From positions 1 to 64,000 of the forward strand of contig JAWLHU010000019.1 of NCBI GenBank assembly GCA_041690255.1: a stretch of 64,000 bases of DNA. Direction: 5' to 3'. Below, in pieces: positions 21,320-29,869 of this stretch. Every line of letters starts with the position of its first letter. Positions within the stretch are counted from its first letter, which is position 1. This DNA comes from JAWLHU01 sp041690255. GTDB taxonomy: Bacteria > Bacillota > Sulfobacillia > Symbiobacteriales > Symbiobacteriaceae. Made by a program: the position numbers and the translations under genes. Below the pieces are notes generated by a model. The model did not search any database. It was given only the letters and a program-made list of their open reading frames with translations, and was not told where the DNA came from.

Positions 21320-23632
21320 ATGCAAGCAGTGTTACGCAAGGCGTGGGCCGACCTGCGTGGGCGTGCCTGGCAGTCGGCTCTGATTCTGATGACCGTGGCG
21401 GCGGCGGCGACCCTGTTCTACCTGGGCCTGGTGACGCTGACCACCGTGTCGGCCCCCTATGAGAAGCTGATGGATCGGGCCCGGGGCGCCCACGTCTATC
21501 TGCTCCTGAGCGGTGCGGATGCCGGGAAGGCCCTGGCCCGGGAGATGGCCATCCGCCCGGATGTGAGCGAACTGGAACTGCGCCCTTCGCTGATGACGAC
21601 ACTGAAGTTGACCGGCAAGGACCGGCCGGCGACGGTCATCCTCATGGAGGTTGGAGCGGAACAGCCAGATGTCATGGGTTACGTGGTGGTAGAAGGTCGA
21701 GGTCTGAAGGAGAATGACCAGGACGCGGCCGTGCTGGCGGTCTCCATGGCCCGGTTCTTTGGCATTACTGTGGGTGACCAGGTCGAGGCTGTGACCCAGA
21801 CGGGACTGAAGCCGTTCCGGGTGGTGGGCCTTCACGCGGACCCCATGTGGTGCAGCTTCCCCACCTGCGATCTGCAGAACCTGTATGTGCCTGCGGGCTC
21901 GGGGGCTACCGGTTCCGGGGACCAGTGGATGCTGGGCATGCGGCTCACCGAGCCCGAGTCGGCCAACGAGATGCTGACCCTGGCCCAGGAGGCGGCGGGC
22001 GAGGCCCGGATCCTCACGGCATGGAGCTGGCTGGATGTGCGCGAGGGTATCAAGCTCCTCCAGGGATTGAGCGTGATCTCCGTGCTGCTCTTCGCTGCGG
22101 TCGCGATCGCAGCCGCTGCCCTGATCACAGCGAACATCATTGGTGGGGCCGTGCTGGGGCAGTACCGGGAGATCGCCGTGCTCAAAGTACTGGGGATGAC
22201 CCGGCGGCAGGTGCTGGGGCTCTACCTGGGCCAGAACCTGCTGCTGGGGCTTGCGGGAGCCGCGCTTGGCGTGGTTGCCGGCCACGGGGTGGTAATACAG
22301 GCCCTCCGGGCGCTTTCTGAAAGCATGGGCAATCCCGACGTGATGCGCTTCCAGCCGCTGCTTGCGCTGATCGTGGTCGCCTGCGTGCTGGCTGTCTCGG
22401 GCATCTTCACGGCGCTGGCGGCCTGGCGGGCTGTGGCCTTACGGCCGGCGGGCGTGCTCCAGGCCGGGTTCTCCGCGCCGCGCGCCCGGACAGGCCTCGC
22501 TGTGCGGGTGATGGCGGCACTGGGCGCCCCCGCTCCTGTCCTACTGGGGGTCAAGGACGCGACGGCCCGCCCCGGCCGGGCCGCCATGACGGTGGCCAGC
22601 GTCATGCTCTGCCTGGTTACGATCGCGGTCAGCGCCGGCATCAACGGATTCGTCGGGCAGATTCAGGATGATCCGGCCGTCATGGGTATCCCCTTTGATA
22701 TGACGGTCTCGACGCAGACCCGATCGGCAGAGGATCTGGAGACGGCGATCGCCGGGCTTCCGGGGGCCGAACTCTTCTGCCGGCAGGCATCGGCCTCGGT
22801 GCTGGCGCCGGACCAGCGAGTCACCTTCTCCCTGCGGGCGCTGGGCGAGAACTGGCAGGCCTTCGGCTTCCAGGTGGTACAGGGGCGGCTGCCTGCGGGT
22901 CCTGGCGAACTGGCCCTCGCACCGGGGACCATGGAACACACGGGGGTAAAGATCGGCGAGAAGCTGCGGCTCCGGATCAACGGGCGAGAGGCCAGCCTCA
23001 CGGTGGTCGGGGAGTACCGGGACCCCTTCAACCTGGGGATGATGGGGTTGACGACCCTGGAGTCACTGCAGGCCATCTGGCCGGAAGCGCCCGTCCAGCA
23101 GATGCTGGTCAATGCCACGGCTGCCTCCGGAGACAAGGCCCTGGGAGACGCCATCCTTGCCGCGGCGGGTAGCCAGGTCAGCGTGACGCTCACCCGCGCA
23201 TTCATGCTGCCCACCCCGATCGTGGACCTGCTGGCCCGCATGCGGACGCTCTCGCTGCTGATGGCTGGCATTGCCGCCTTGAGCCTGCTCAACTCGGCCC
23301 TGCTCACCGCTCGGGAACAGATGCGGGAGGTGGGTATTCGGAAGGCGCTGGGCATGACTCCCGTGCAGATCCTAGGGGCCGTCGCTGCCGGGGGCGCATG
23401 CCTGGGGCTGGTTGGGGCTGTGCTGGGCGTTCCGGCGGGGGTCATGCTGACCCGGGGGCTGGTGGGGACCCTGGCTGAGACCTACGGGTACGGACGGGTG
23501 GTGGTCGGGCTTTCGCCACTGACGGCCGGGCTGTTGTTGACGGGCGGCGCCGCGCTCGCAGCTGTCGCCTGGATGCCGGCCGCCGCGTGGGCCGGGCGAC
23601 TAAGCGCCGCGGAAGTGTTGGCTTCCGAGTGA
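21320..23632 (+). CDS. FtsX-like ABC permease (MacB type, duplicated core)
   Basis: A 770-residue membrane protein; ATG 21320 is preceded by GGGAGG with seven bases between. The N-terminal transmembrane helix (about 15-40) and extracytoplasmic domain (40-245) are followed by FtsX core helices (about 250-395, with YREIAVLKVLGMTRRQVLGLY). A second extracytoplasmic region (430-640) and a second core (about 655-765, with REVGIRKALGMTPVQILGAV) follow. The duplicated form with two REIAVLK-type motifs is typical of Gram-positive efflux permeases related to bacitracin or macrolide exporters. It pairs with the ATPase at 19536. The substrate is unknown. A terminator follows within 20 bases. Confidence 0.9.
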   Translation: MQAVLRKAWADLRGRAWQSALILMTVAAAATLFYLGLVTLTTVSAPYEKLMDRARGAHVYLLLSGADAGKALAREMAIRPDVSELELRPSLMTTLKLTGKDRPATVILMEVGAEQPDVMGYVVVEGRGLKENDQDAAVLAVSMARFFGITVGDQVEAVTQTGLKPFRVVGLHADPMWCSFPTCDLQNLYVPAGSGATGSGDQWMLGMRLTEPESANEMLTLAQEAAGEARILTAWSWLDVREGIKLLQGLSVISVLLFAAVAIAAAALITANIIGGAVLGQYREIAVLKVLGMTRRQVLGLYLGQNLLLGLAGAALGVVAGHGVVIQALRALSESMGNPDVMRFQPLLALIVVACVLAVSGIFTALAAWRAVALRPAGVLQAGFSAPRARTGLAVRVMAALGAPAPVLLGVKDATARPGRAAMTVASVMLCLVTIAVSAGINGFVGQIQDDPAVMGIPFDMTVSTQTRSAEDLETAIAGLPGAELFCRQASASVLAPDQRVTFSLRALGENWQAFGFQVVQGRLPAGPGELALAPGTMEHTGVKIGEKLRLRINGREASLTVVGEYRDPFNLGMMGLTTLESLQAIWPEAPVQQMLVNATAASGDKALGDAILAAAGSQVSVTLTRAFMLPTPIVDLLARMRTLSLLMAGIAALSLLNSALLTAREQMREVGIRKALGMTPVQILGAVAAGGACLGLVGAVLGVPAGVMLTRGLVGTLAETYGYGRVVVGLSPLTAGLLLTGGAALAAVAWMPAAAWAGRLSAAEVLASE

Positions 23633-23648
23633 TCTGACCCAAGGAAAG

Positions 23649-23684
23649 AGCTCGTCCTCATCTGAGGGCGAGCTTTCGCTTTTG
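23649..23684. terminator. Bidirectional terminator
   Basis: AGCTCGTCCTCA pairs with TGAGGGCGAGCT with one mismatch, followed by TTCGCTTTTG on the plus strand. It ends the ABC operon and also the small opposing gene whose stop is at 23687. Confidence 0.75.
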
Positions 23685-23686
23685 TC

Positions 23687-23845
23687 TCATCCATCTCGTT
23701 CTTGTGTGGTATCACGACACCGGAGTCGCTCCTCCGTCCAGAGTAGCAGGAGACGGACCGCCCGGCTGAGGCCGGCATCGGCAAGCGATGGCCGGTGGGC
23801 CTGGGGCCGGGGTTCGGCCCTGAGGAGACGATCTGATGGCTGCAC
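23687..23845 (-). CDS. Small conserved gene divergent from the recombinase (candidate directionality factor)
   Basis: GTG 23845, with GGAGG nine bases upstream, opens a 52-residue frame that has a paralogue at 45583-45747. Their shared core is ADAGLSRAVRLLLLWTEERL, and several codon differences in that core are silent, a strong sign of a translated and selected gene. The core is a single amphipathic helix with a hydrophobic LLLLW centre and basic flanks. Both copies lie head-to-head with a large serine recombinase, about 75-100 bases away. Directionality factors of serine integrases are small and often encoded next to the integrase, so this is a good candidate, though a repressor or toxin-like peptide is also possible. 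Confidence 0.6.
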   Translation of the reverse strand: MQPSDRLLRAEPRPQAHRPSLADAGLSRAVRLLLLWTEERLRCRDTTQERDG

Positions 23846-23920
23846 CTCCGCTCACCTCCCGGCTGATCGTATGCCGGTGGGTGGCCCCATATAGATGAAG
23901 CGGAGGGGGCGATCGGTCAG

Positions 23921-25552
23921 ATGCTCCTCGTCATTTACGGCCGCGTCAGCACAGAAGAGCAGTACCGCTCCGGCTTCAGTCTCTCCGAACAGATGAAGGC
24001 CTGCCGGGCTCGGGCAGAGTTGCTGGCAGCGGCCACTGGTGAGGCGGGTTCCGTTGTCGAGTTTACGGATGACCTGAGCGGCGAACTGCTGGAGCGGCCT
24101 GGCCTGCAGGCTGCGCTGGACCTGGTGCGGCGTGAGCAGGTGGCCTACTTCATCTGCCTGGACCCGGACCGGCTGGCCCGCCGGCTGATGCATCAGCTCC
24201 TGGTGACCGATGAGATCGAGCGAAATCGCTGCCGGCTGGAGTTTGTGCAGCACGACTACCAGGAGAGTCCGGAGGGGCGCCTTTTCTACCAGATGCGGGG
24301 CGCCATCGCCGAGTTCGAGAAGGCGAAGATCCTGGAGCGGACCTCCCGGGGCCAGCGGGGCAAGATCGCCGCCGGGGGGATGCCGCATGTGGTGCGTATG
24401 TATGGGTATGACTTCATCAAGGGAGCGGGGAAGCACGCCCAGGCCCGGGATGTGATGGTCCCGCATCCGCAGGAGGCCGGGTGGGTCCGGCAGATCTACC
24501 GCTGGTGCGCCACGGAGCGGATCGGACCGCTCACGATCGCCCACCGGCTGAACGACCTGGGGATCCCGACGAAGACCGGTCAGGGGGAGTGGCAGCATAC
24601 GCAGGTGCGGCGGATTTTGAGCCATCCGACGTATGCCAGCGGCCTCCTGGCGTTGGGGAAGAAGGATCACAAGGGCATCGGCGTGGCCAGGCGCCTGCCG
24701 AAGCGGCAGCGGGTGGAGAAGGGGATCGTCCTGACGGCGAAGCCGAAACCGGAGGCCCAGTGGCAGTATGTCGAGATCACGCCGCTGGTGGAGCAGGAGC
24801 TGTGGGAACAGGCGCAGGAGGTGCTCTCGGGCTTTCGGGTGGGCCGGCGGGCGACCGGGGGCCGGGAGGAGCCGCGGCCGCTGTCTGGGCTGGGTCGGTG
24901 TGGGCTGTGCGGCGGGAAGCTGTACTACCTGAACGGGACGAAGATCGTCTGCGCCAACCGGTACGCGAAGTACTGGCGGAATGGGCTTACGGGTGTTCCG
25001 GCTTGTACTCTGCCAGCGAAGCCCCGGGCGGCGGTCGAGGCGGCGGTCTGGGCCCAGGTGGAGCAGTGGCTGACGGACCCGACCCGGCTGTCGGAGGAGT
25101 TGGAGCGGTTGTCGGTAGCGGCGCCGGGGGATGCGGCGGAGGCAGACCACCAGGCCGAGATAGAGATGCTGGAGCGCGAACTGCAGCAGCGGGAGGCAGA
25201 GATGGAGCGGCTGGGGTGGCTGTTCGCCAAGGGGTTATGGCCCCAGGAGAAGGCGCTACCGGCGATCGAGGAGGTGAACCGGCAGATTTCGGCGCTACGG
25301 GAGAGGCTGGTGGCGCTCTCCGCGCCGGGCGAGACTTTCGAGCCTTCGGCTCGAAAAGGTCGTGTACTATTGCTCGCGGCTGCCAACCTGCCCATAGAGG
25401 TGAAGCACACGTTGGAGAGTCTCACTCCGGAGAAGAAGGGGGAACTAGTTCGGTTGGCTGTGGCTAGCTTCGAACTCCACCGCTCCGAACGAGGAGCCCC
25501 TCCTCTGCTCAACATTGTCCCTGCCGGATCAGACCAGGCAAGTCAACCATGA
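23921..25552 (+). CDS. Large serine recombinase (element 1), intact
   Basis: A 543-residue protein. ATG 23921 opens MLLVIYGRVSTEEQYRSGFS, with the catalytic serine at residue 10 in GRVSTEEQ. Conserved segments DDLSGELLERPGL and LDPDRLARRL complete the resolvase domain (to about 150). The recombinase domain follows (160-300), then the zinc ribbon (CGLCGGKLYY ... CANR ... C, about 325-370) and a coiled coil (about 410-470). A paralogue at 45847 is about three-quarters identical but lacks 59 residues found here between the recombinase domain and the zinc ribbon. The stop is 23 bases before the att core at 25575, which this enzyme presumably recognises. Confidence 0.93.
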   Translation: MLLVIYGRVSTEEQYRSGFSLSEQMKACRARAELLAAATGEAGSVVEFTDDLSGELLERPGLQAALDLVRREQVAYFICLDPDRLARRLMHQLLVTDEIERNRCRLEFVQHDYQESPEGRLFYQMRGAIAEFEKAKILERTSRGQRGKIAAGGMPHVVRMYGYDFIKGAGKHAQARDVMVPHPQEAGWVRQIYRWCATERIGPLTIAHRLNDLGIPTKTGQGEWQHTQVRRILSHPTYASGLLALGKKDHKGIGVARRLPKRQRVEKGIVLTAKPKPEAQWQYVEITPLVEQELWEQAQEVLSGFRVGRRATGGREEPRPLSGLGRCGLCGGKLYYLNGTKIVCANRYAKYWRNGLTGVPACTLPAKPRAAVEAAVWAQVEQWLTDPTRLSEELERLSVAAPGDAAEADHQAEIEMLERELQQREAEMERLGWLFAKGLWPQEKALPAIEEVNRQISALRERLVALSAPGETFEPSARKGRVLLLAAANLPIEVKHTLESLTPEKKGELVRLAVASFELHRSERGAPPLLNIVPAGSDQASQP

Positions 25553-25574
25553 GGCAAGGTTTGGACTTGAACTT

Positions 25575-25590
25575 GCTCCTGCGAGAGGGT
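25575..25590. other. att core, site Y (element 1 / element 2 junction)
   Basis: GCTCCTGCGAGAGGGT, identical to the 16 bases at 47985-48000 where prkA is cut. On the minus strand it encodes LSQE followed by QVQVQT. It lies directly after the recombinase of element 1 and directly before the first terminator of element 2. Confidence 0.75.
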
Positions 25591-25612
25591 TCGGTCCAGA
25601 AGTCGCGAAGAA

Positions 25613-25643
25613 GGGGAGCCCCGCATACGAGCGGTGGCTCCCC
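25613..25643 (-). terminator. Terminator of the sugar operon
   Basis: GGGGAGCC-CCGC pairs with GCGG-GGCTCCCC with one bulged T, around ATACGA. On the minus strand it is followed by TTCTTC. It lies downstream of the last operon gene. Confidence 0.7.
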
Positions 25644-25730
25644 CAGCCATGCCTTCCCCGGCCGACGCCGGACCGGACACCGGTCGGTAGAGGTGTATCC
25701 GGTCTGAATCCGCCCATGAGCAAGTCCGTC

Positions 25731-26486
25731 CTACCGCCTTCCGGCCAGCCAGGCCATCGCCTGATTCCAGATCCGGGCGTACCCCGGCCACTGTACGAAC
25801 GGCTCCGGGCACCAGTGCGGACCGATATCGGACATCCAGGCCAGTGTCCGGCCCCGGCCGTGCTCCCCAACCGCCAGCAGCGGGTATTCCCCATACCGGG
25901 CGAGCAGGGTTCCAGTCGGCTTCACCGTCACTTCATTGAAGCCTAGCAGGGCCGGCCAGGCCGTGTCGACCCCCTCCAGAATCGGGTGGGCCGGTTCCAC
26001 CACCTCGGCCACGCAGCCCTCGGGTACCTCCACGCGGTCATCAACCGGCAGTATGGTGACCGGTAGTACCTCCTCCACTGGGGTCTTGTGATACCGGGCC
26101 CCACCATTGATCCCCTGGAAGCTGTAGTACCCCCCGGCCATGGCCAGCCCGCCGCCGTTGGCCACCCACTCCCGCAACAGCTTCAGCCGGTTGGGCGTGG
26201 GCAGCCCCTTCAGCCAGGTGTCCGGGTGGAGCAGCAGCGTGTTTGCGCCGATGTCGCTCAGAATGATCACGTCGTAGGCGCTCAAGCCTTCATGCGTGTT
26301 GGGAAACTCGGTGTCCGCCAGGTGGTTGGGCAGGAAGGTGACCTCGCAGCCGCCCTGCACCAGGGCGTTTCTCAGCGGGGTGACACCCGTGGCATAGCCG
26401 GCGCTGCTGAAATGGTCCCATCCCTTGTAGTGCGTGGAGTTGGTGACCCAGGATTCACCGGCGATCAAGACCCGAATGGTGCTCAT
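25731..26486 (-). CDS. ThuA/class I glutamine-amidotransferase-like protein
   Basis: A 251-residue alpha/beta protein starting MSTIRVLIAGESWVTNSTHYKG. The DUF1355/ThuA-like signature includes NALVQGGCEVTFLPNHLA, YDVIILSDIGANTLLL and WVANGGGLAMAGGYYSFQGINGG, plus a late GRTLAWMSDIGPHWCPEPF. Relatives are predicted amidotransferase-fold proteins of unknown reaction, often found in sugar-catabolic operons. It lacks the usual nucleophile elbow cysteine in a G-x-C-x-G context; the AGGYYS position replaces it. It is the last of nine genes, 14 bases after a permease gene. A role in processing the imported sugar derivative is likely. Confidence 0.7.
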   Translation of the reverse strand: MSTIRVLIAGESWVTNSTHYKGWDHFSSAGYATGVTPLRNALVQGGCEVTFLPNHLADTEFPNTHEGLSAYDVIILSDIGANTLLLHPDTWLKGLPTPNRLKLLREWVANGGGLAMAGGYYSFQGINGGARYHKTPVEEVLPVTILPVDDRVEVPEGCVAEVVEPAHPILEGVDTAWPALLGFNEVTVKPTGTLLARYGEYPLLAVGEHGRGRTLAWMSDIGPHWCPEPFVQWPGYARIWNQAMAWLAGRR

Positions 26487-26500
26487 ATCATGCGGCCTCC

Positions 26501-27463
26501 TTACACCTTAATGCCAAAGCGCTTCTGGTTCCTCGCCGAAATCGCCTGGTTGATGATCACGGCGCCGAGGAGGATGAAGCCCAGGGCCGCCAACTGCCAG
26601 ATCGTGTTGACGTTGGCCAACTGCAGGCCAGAAGCGATCATGGTCACGATCAGCGCGGACATCATCACCCCGGGCAACGTGCCCTCACCGCCAAAGATGT
26701 TGAAGCCGCCCAACACGGCCACCGTCAACGCCTGGAACTCATACCCGTTGCCGACATCGGGCCGGGCGGAGAGTAGCCAGGAGCTCATGATCACGGCGCC
26801 AAAACCGGCCAGCACGCCGCTGATGATGTAGAGCGACAACCGGACTCGCTTGACATTGATGCCCGCCAGTTGGGCCGCCTCCGAGTTGACGCCCACCAGG
26901 TAGACCGACCGGCCGAAGACCGTCCTGGTCATGGCGTACTGCAGCAGAATGAAGAGGGGGATGGTGAAGAGCACCACCTGGGCCGGAATGCCCAGAATGC
27001 TCCCCTGACCCAGGAACCCGAACGCCTCAGGGAACCCGGAGAGCGGGATGCCCTTGGTGATAATCAGCGGAATAGCCGCCCAGGTGTACATAGTACCCAG
27101 GGTGCCAATAAAGGGTGGGATACCGATCCGCGTGACAAGCAGGCCGTTGATGGCCCCCATCAACCCGGCGGCAATCACGCCCAGCAGCGCAGCCAGCCAG
27201 ACATTGACCCCGGCCTTGGCCAGCAGCCCGATCGTGACGGCAGCCATGCTCAGCACGGAGCCAATGGAGAGGTCAAACCCGCCGCCCCCGCCCAGGATCA
27301 CCAGTGACTGCCCCATGCCGACCAGAGCGATAACCGCCCCGAACTGGGTCATGCCCAGCAGGTTGTTCAGGCTCAGGAAGTAGGGCGAGATCAGGGACAT
27401 GACCGTAGCGACGACCAGCGCAAGGACGCCGAGAAAGGCAACTCGATTGCTCAGCCAGCGCAT
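26501..27463 (-). CDS. Sugar ABC transporter permease (RbsC family), second
   Basis: A 320-residue permease with about nine hydrophobic helices. It carries RbsC-family motifs such as GGGGFDLSIGSVLSMAAV near residue 60-77, NGLLVTRIGIPPFIGTLGTMY near 105-125 and VAVLGGFNIFGGEGTLPGV near 245. It forms the channel with its partner at 27469, as in rhamnose or autoinducer-2 importers (RhaP/RhaQ, LsrC/LsrD), which use two different permeases. The gap to the preceding gene is only five bases. ATG is used. Confidence 0.92.
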   Translation of the reverse strand: MRWLSNRVAFLGVLALVVATVMSLISPYFLSLNNLLGMTQFGAVIALVGMGQSLVILGGGGGFDLSIGSVLSMAAVTIGLLAKAGVNVWLAALLGVIAAGLMGAINGLLVTRIGIPPFIGTLGTMYTWAAIPLIITKGIPLSGFPEAFGFLGQGSILGIPAQVVLFTIPLFILLQYAMTRTVFGRSVYLVGVNSEAAQLAGINVKRVRLSLYIISGVLAGFGAVIMSSWLLSARPDVGNGYEFQALTVAVLGGFNIFGGEGTLPGVMMSALIVTMIASGLQLANVNTIWQLAALGFILLGAVIINQAISARNQKRFGIKV

Positions 27464-27468
27464 GACTC

Positions 27469-28488
27469 CTACCTCCCCTCTGCTGCGACTGACGGCGTCT
27501 GGGGCCCATGGTGCCGGCTGGCGGCCCGGCCCTTCAGGCGGGCGCGGGCGGTCTGGACCTCAAAGTACCGGTCCGCGGTAACGGAGAGGACGATCAACAG
27601 GCCGACGAGCGCTCGGTCCCAAATGGAGGGCACACCCAGCATGACCAGGCCGTTCTTCATGACATCGATGAAGAGGACGCCGATCAGGGTCCCGACCAGG
27701 GAGCCGCGACCACCGGTGATAGCAGTCCCGCCGATCACCACGGCGGCCACGGAGCGCAGGCCGATATCCAGGCCGACGGTGATCTCGACGCTGCCCATCC
27801 GCCCCAGGTAGACCAGTGCGGCAACACCGGTCAGCAGTCCCATGACCGCATAGGCCCCGATCTTGGTCAGCCGGAAGTTGATGCCCGCCAGCTTTGCCGC
27901 CTCGCTGTTGTTGCCGACGGCATAGATCGACTGGCCGAAGCGACGGAAGGTGGTGATATAGAGGAAGATCGCATAGGCCGCCAGGATCAGGAACACGGGC
28001 ACCGGAATGCCCCAGATCTTGCCCAGGACCAGGCCGTTGAATGTCCCCGGCAGGCCCGTGATCCAGCGACCACCAAGGAGGGCGAAGATCGCCGCCCGCA
28101 GGATATTGTTAGTGCCCAGGGTAGCGATGATATCGGCGATGCGTCCGTAGGTGATTATCAACCCATTGATGGTGCCCAGGAGGGCGCCCATGCCCAGGGC
28201 GATCAGCACCAGGACGGGCGTTGGCAGCCCGGCCTCCAGCCCCCGCCCGACGACCAGAGCCACCAGGCCCAGTGCAGCGCCGGCTGAGATATCCATGCCA
28301 CCACTAATGATCACCAGAGTCATACCGATACTGATGATCGCCAGGTCGGTAGCGTTGCGCAGGATGTTCCAGGCGTTATTCAGGGTTGCGAAGTTGTCGG
28401 TCATGAAGCTGAAGAAGATGATCTCGACCACAAGCAAGACGAAGGCCAGAAGTTCCCGCCGGCCAGGCCGGGGGATGTTTCGGAGCAT
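27469..28488 (-). CDS. Sugar ABC transporter permease (RbsC family), first
   Basis: A 339-residue permease with eight to ten hydrophobic helices. Family motifs are ISGGMDISAGAALGLVALV near 60-78, INGLIITYGRIADIIATLGTN near 108 and VAAVVIGGTAITGGRGSLVGTL near 245. The last 40 residues are a cytoplasmic tail. It is paired with the permease at 26501, giving the heteromeric arrangement of RhaPQ and LsrCD. It lies between the M20 hydrolase gene (16 bases upstream) and its partner (five bases downstream), which is strong evidence for one transcript. Confidence 0.92.
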   Translation of the reverse strand: MLRNIPRPGRRELLAFVLLVVEIIFFSFMTDNFATLNNAWNILRNATDLAIISIGMTLVIISGGMDISAGAALGLVALVVGRGLEAGLPTPVLVLIALGMGALLGTINGLIITYGRIADIIATLGTNNILRAAIFALLGGRWITGLPGTFNGLVLGKIWGIPVPVFLILAAYAIFLYITTFRRFGQSIYAVGNNSEAAKLAGINFRLTKIGAYAVMGLLTGVAALVYLGRMGSVEITVGLDIGLRSVAAVVIGGTAITGGRGSLVGTLIGVLFIDVMKNGLVMLGVPSIWDRALVGLLIVLSVTADRYFEVQTARARLKGRAASRHHGPQTPSVAAEGR

Positions 28489-28504
28489 GCCGCATCACCT
28501 CGGG

Positions 28505-29854
28505 TTAGACTGCGGGCAAGGTTGGGGTGGGGGCGGGGACTCCGGACCAGCGCAAGATTGCCAGGGCGAAGGACTTGGCGGCCTCCACCAACTCCTCCTC
28601 GGGAATGAACTCATTGTCCTGATGCGCCACCCCGGGCTCGCCGGGGCCAATGTTCACGGTAGCGGCCCCGGACCGGGTCAGCCAACCCATGTCGGTGTGA
28701 GAGGACTGGCCCTGGAGCACCGGGTCCCGCCCGATGTCTCGGACCGCCTCGGTCATGACCGTAACGAAGGGGTGGTCGGCAGGGGTCTCCGCACAGTCGG
28801 CGTCCACCAGCCACTCAATCTGCGGCGGATGGGCCGCCAGCCAGGGATCAGTCGCGGCGACGCGTGCCACGAAGTCGCCGATCTCAGCCTTCACCCGGCT
28901 ACCAAGGCCATACTCATCCCGCTCGGCGGGCAGGTACTGGGCGTTGAAGACCAGTTCAGCGCTGTTGGCATAGGCGGTGGGGTACTCCCCGGCGGCGATC
29001 TGAGCCACCAGCAGCTTGCAGGGGACCGGCAAGAGCGGGTGACGCTTCCGCTGACCCCAGTCGGCATTGAGCCGGTCAAAGTGATCCATGTATAGGCGAG
29101 CGAGGCCGATGGCGTCCACCGCCCCGCCTTCTCTCCAATCTGCCTGGGGCATCTCAATATGCCCGCTGCGCCCCTGAATCGTCAGCTTGCCCCAGAGGAT
29201 GCCCCGGCAGAGCGGCGCCACGGAGAGAGCGGTAGGCTCCGCCATAATGCAGGCGTCCGCCCGGTGGCCCCGGTCCACAAAGGCCAGGGTGCCCATACCG
29301 CCAGCCTCCTCGTCGACCACCGAACCGTAGACAATGTCGCCGGCCGGGCGCACCCCCGCCGCCAACACCGCCTCCAGTGCGATCATCATGGCGGCCATGC
29401 CGCCCTTCATGTCGGCGGTGCCGCGGCCGATTAGCCGGCCGTTCTCCCGCACCAGAGTAAACGGATCACGTTTCCAGCCGCTGCCGGCTGAGACCACATC
29501 CACATGGCCGAAGAGTAGGAGCGACCGGCCACCGCCGGTGCCCTTCAGGGTGCCCGCCAGGTTGGGACGATGCCGGAACTGGCGCCCGGCATAGTAGCCG
29601 GGATGCCCCTGGTACGAGGCGAGTTGGTCGGCGTCAGGCTCCCACCAGTCAATGGTGGCCCCGAGGGCCTTGAGACGTGCCTCGATCAGCCGCTGCACCT
29701 CCTCCTCACGGGAGGGGTTAGGAGCGTCGGCGAACCAGGGGTTGACGCTGGGAACAGAGACGATCTGGCTCAGGAACTCGATCAGGCTCTCACGCCGAGC
29801 TTCGACCTCTGCGAGGACCCGGCGTTCCGTTTCGGTGAGGGGCTGAGCCGACAT
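28505..29854 (-). CDS. M20 family metallohydrolase (ArgE/DapE-like deacylase)
   Basis: A 449-residue enzyme with the dinuclear zinc motifs of the M20 family: FGHVDVVSAGSGW near residue 118, IGRGTADMKGGMAAM near 138-152 and VVDEEAGGMG near 178. A dimerisation (lid) domain lies at about 215-330, and the late SSHTDMG near 395 supplies a metal-ligand histidine. M20 enzymes hydrolyse N-acyl or amide bonds. Inside a sugar uptake operon, it probably removes an acyl or amino-acid group from the imported compound, so the substrate may be an N-acylated or peptidyl sugar rather than plain ribose. ATG start, 15 bases after the ATPase gene. Confidence 0.88.
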   Translation of the reverse strand: MSAQPLTETERRVLAEVEARRESLIEFLSQIVSVPSVNPWFADAPNPSREEEVQRLIEARLKALGATIDWWEPDADQLASYQGHPGYYAGRQFRHRPNLAGTLKGTGGGRSLLLFGHVDVVSAGSGWKRDPFTLVRENGRLIGRGTADMKGGMAAMMIALEAVLAAGVRPAGDIVYGSVVDEEAGGMGTLAFVDRGHRADACIMAEPTALSVAPLCRGILWGKLTIQGRSGHIEMPQADWREGGAVDAIGLARLYMDHFDRLNADWGQRKRHPLLPVPCKLLVAQIAAGEYPTAYANSAELVFNAQYLPAERDEYGLGSRVKAEIGDFVARVAATDPWLAAHPPQIEWLVDADCAETPADHPFVTVMTEAVRDIGRDPVLQGQSSHTDMGWLTRSGAATVNIGPGEPGVAHQDNEFIPEEELVEAAKSFALAILRWSGVPAPTPTLPAV

Positions 29855-29869
29855 GGGTGCGTACCTCCT

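Larger units (their letters stand above)
18729..25590. mobile_element. Integrative element 1 (ABC efflux operon plus serine recombinase)
   Basis: The 6.9-kb stretch is bounded by the att-like cores at 18729 and 25575. It holds a DUF1259 gene, a PadR-controlled ABC transport operon, a small conserved gene and a serine recombinase at the right end, 23 bases before the right core. Boundaries are inferred from core repeats, not from a known empty site. Confidence 0.5.
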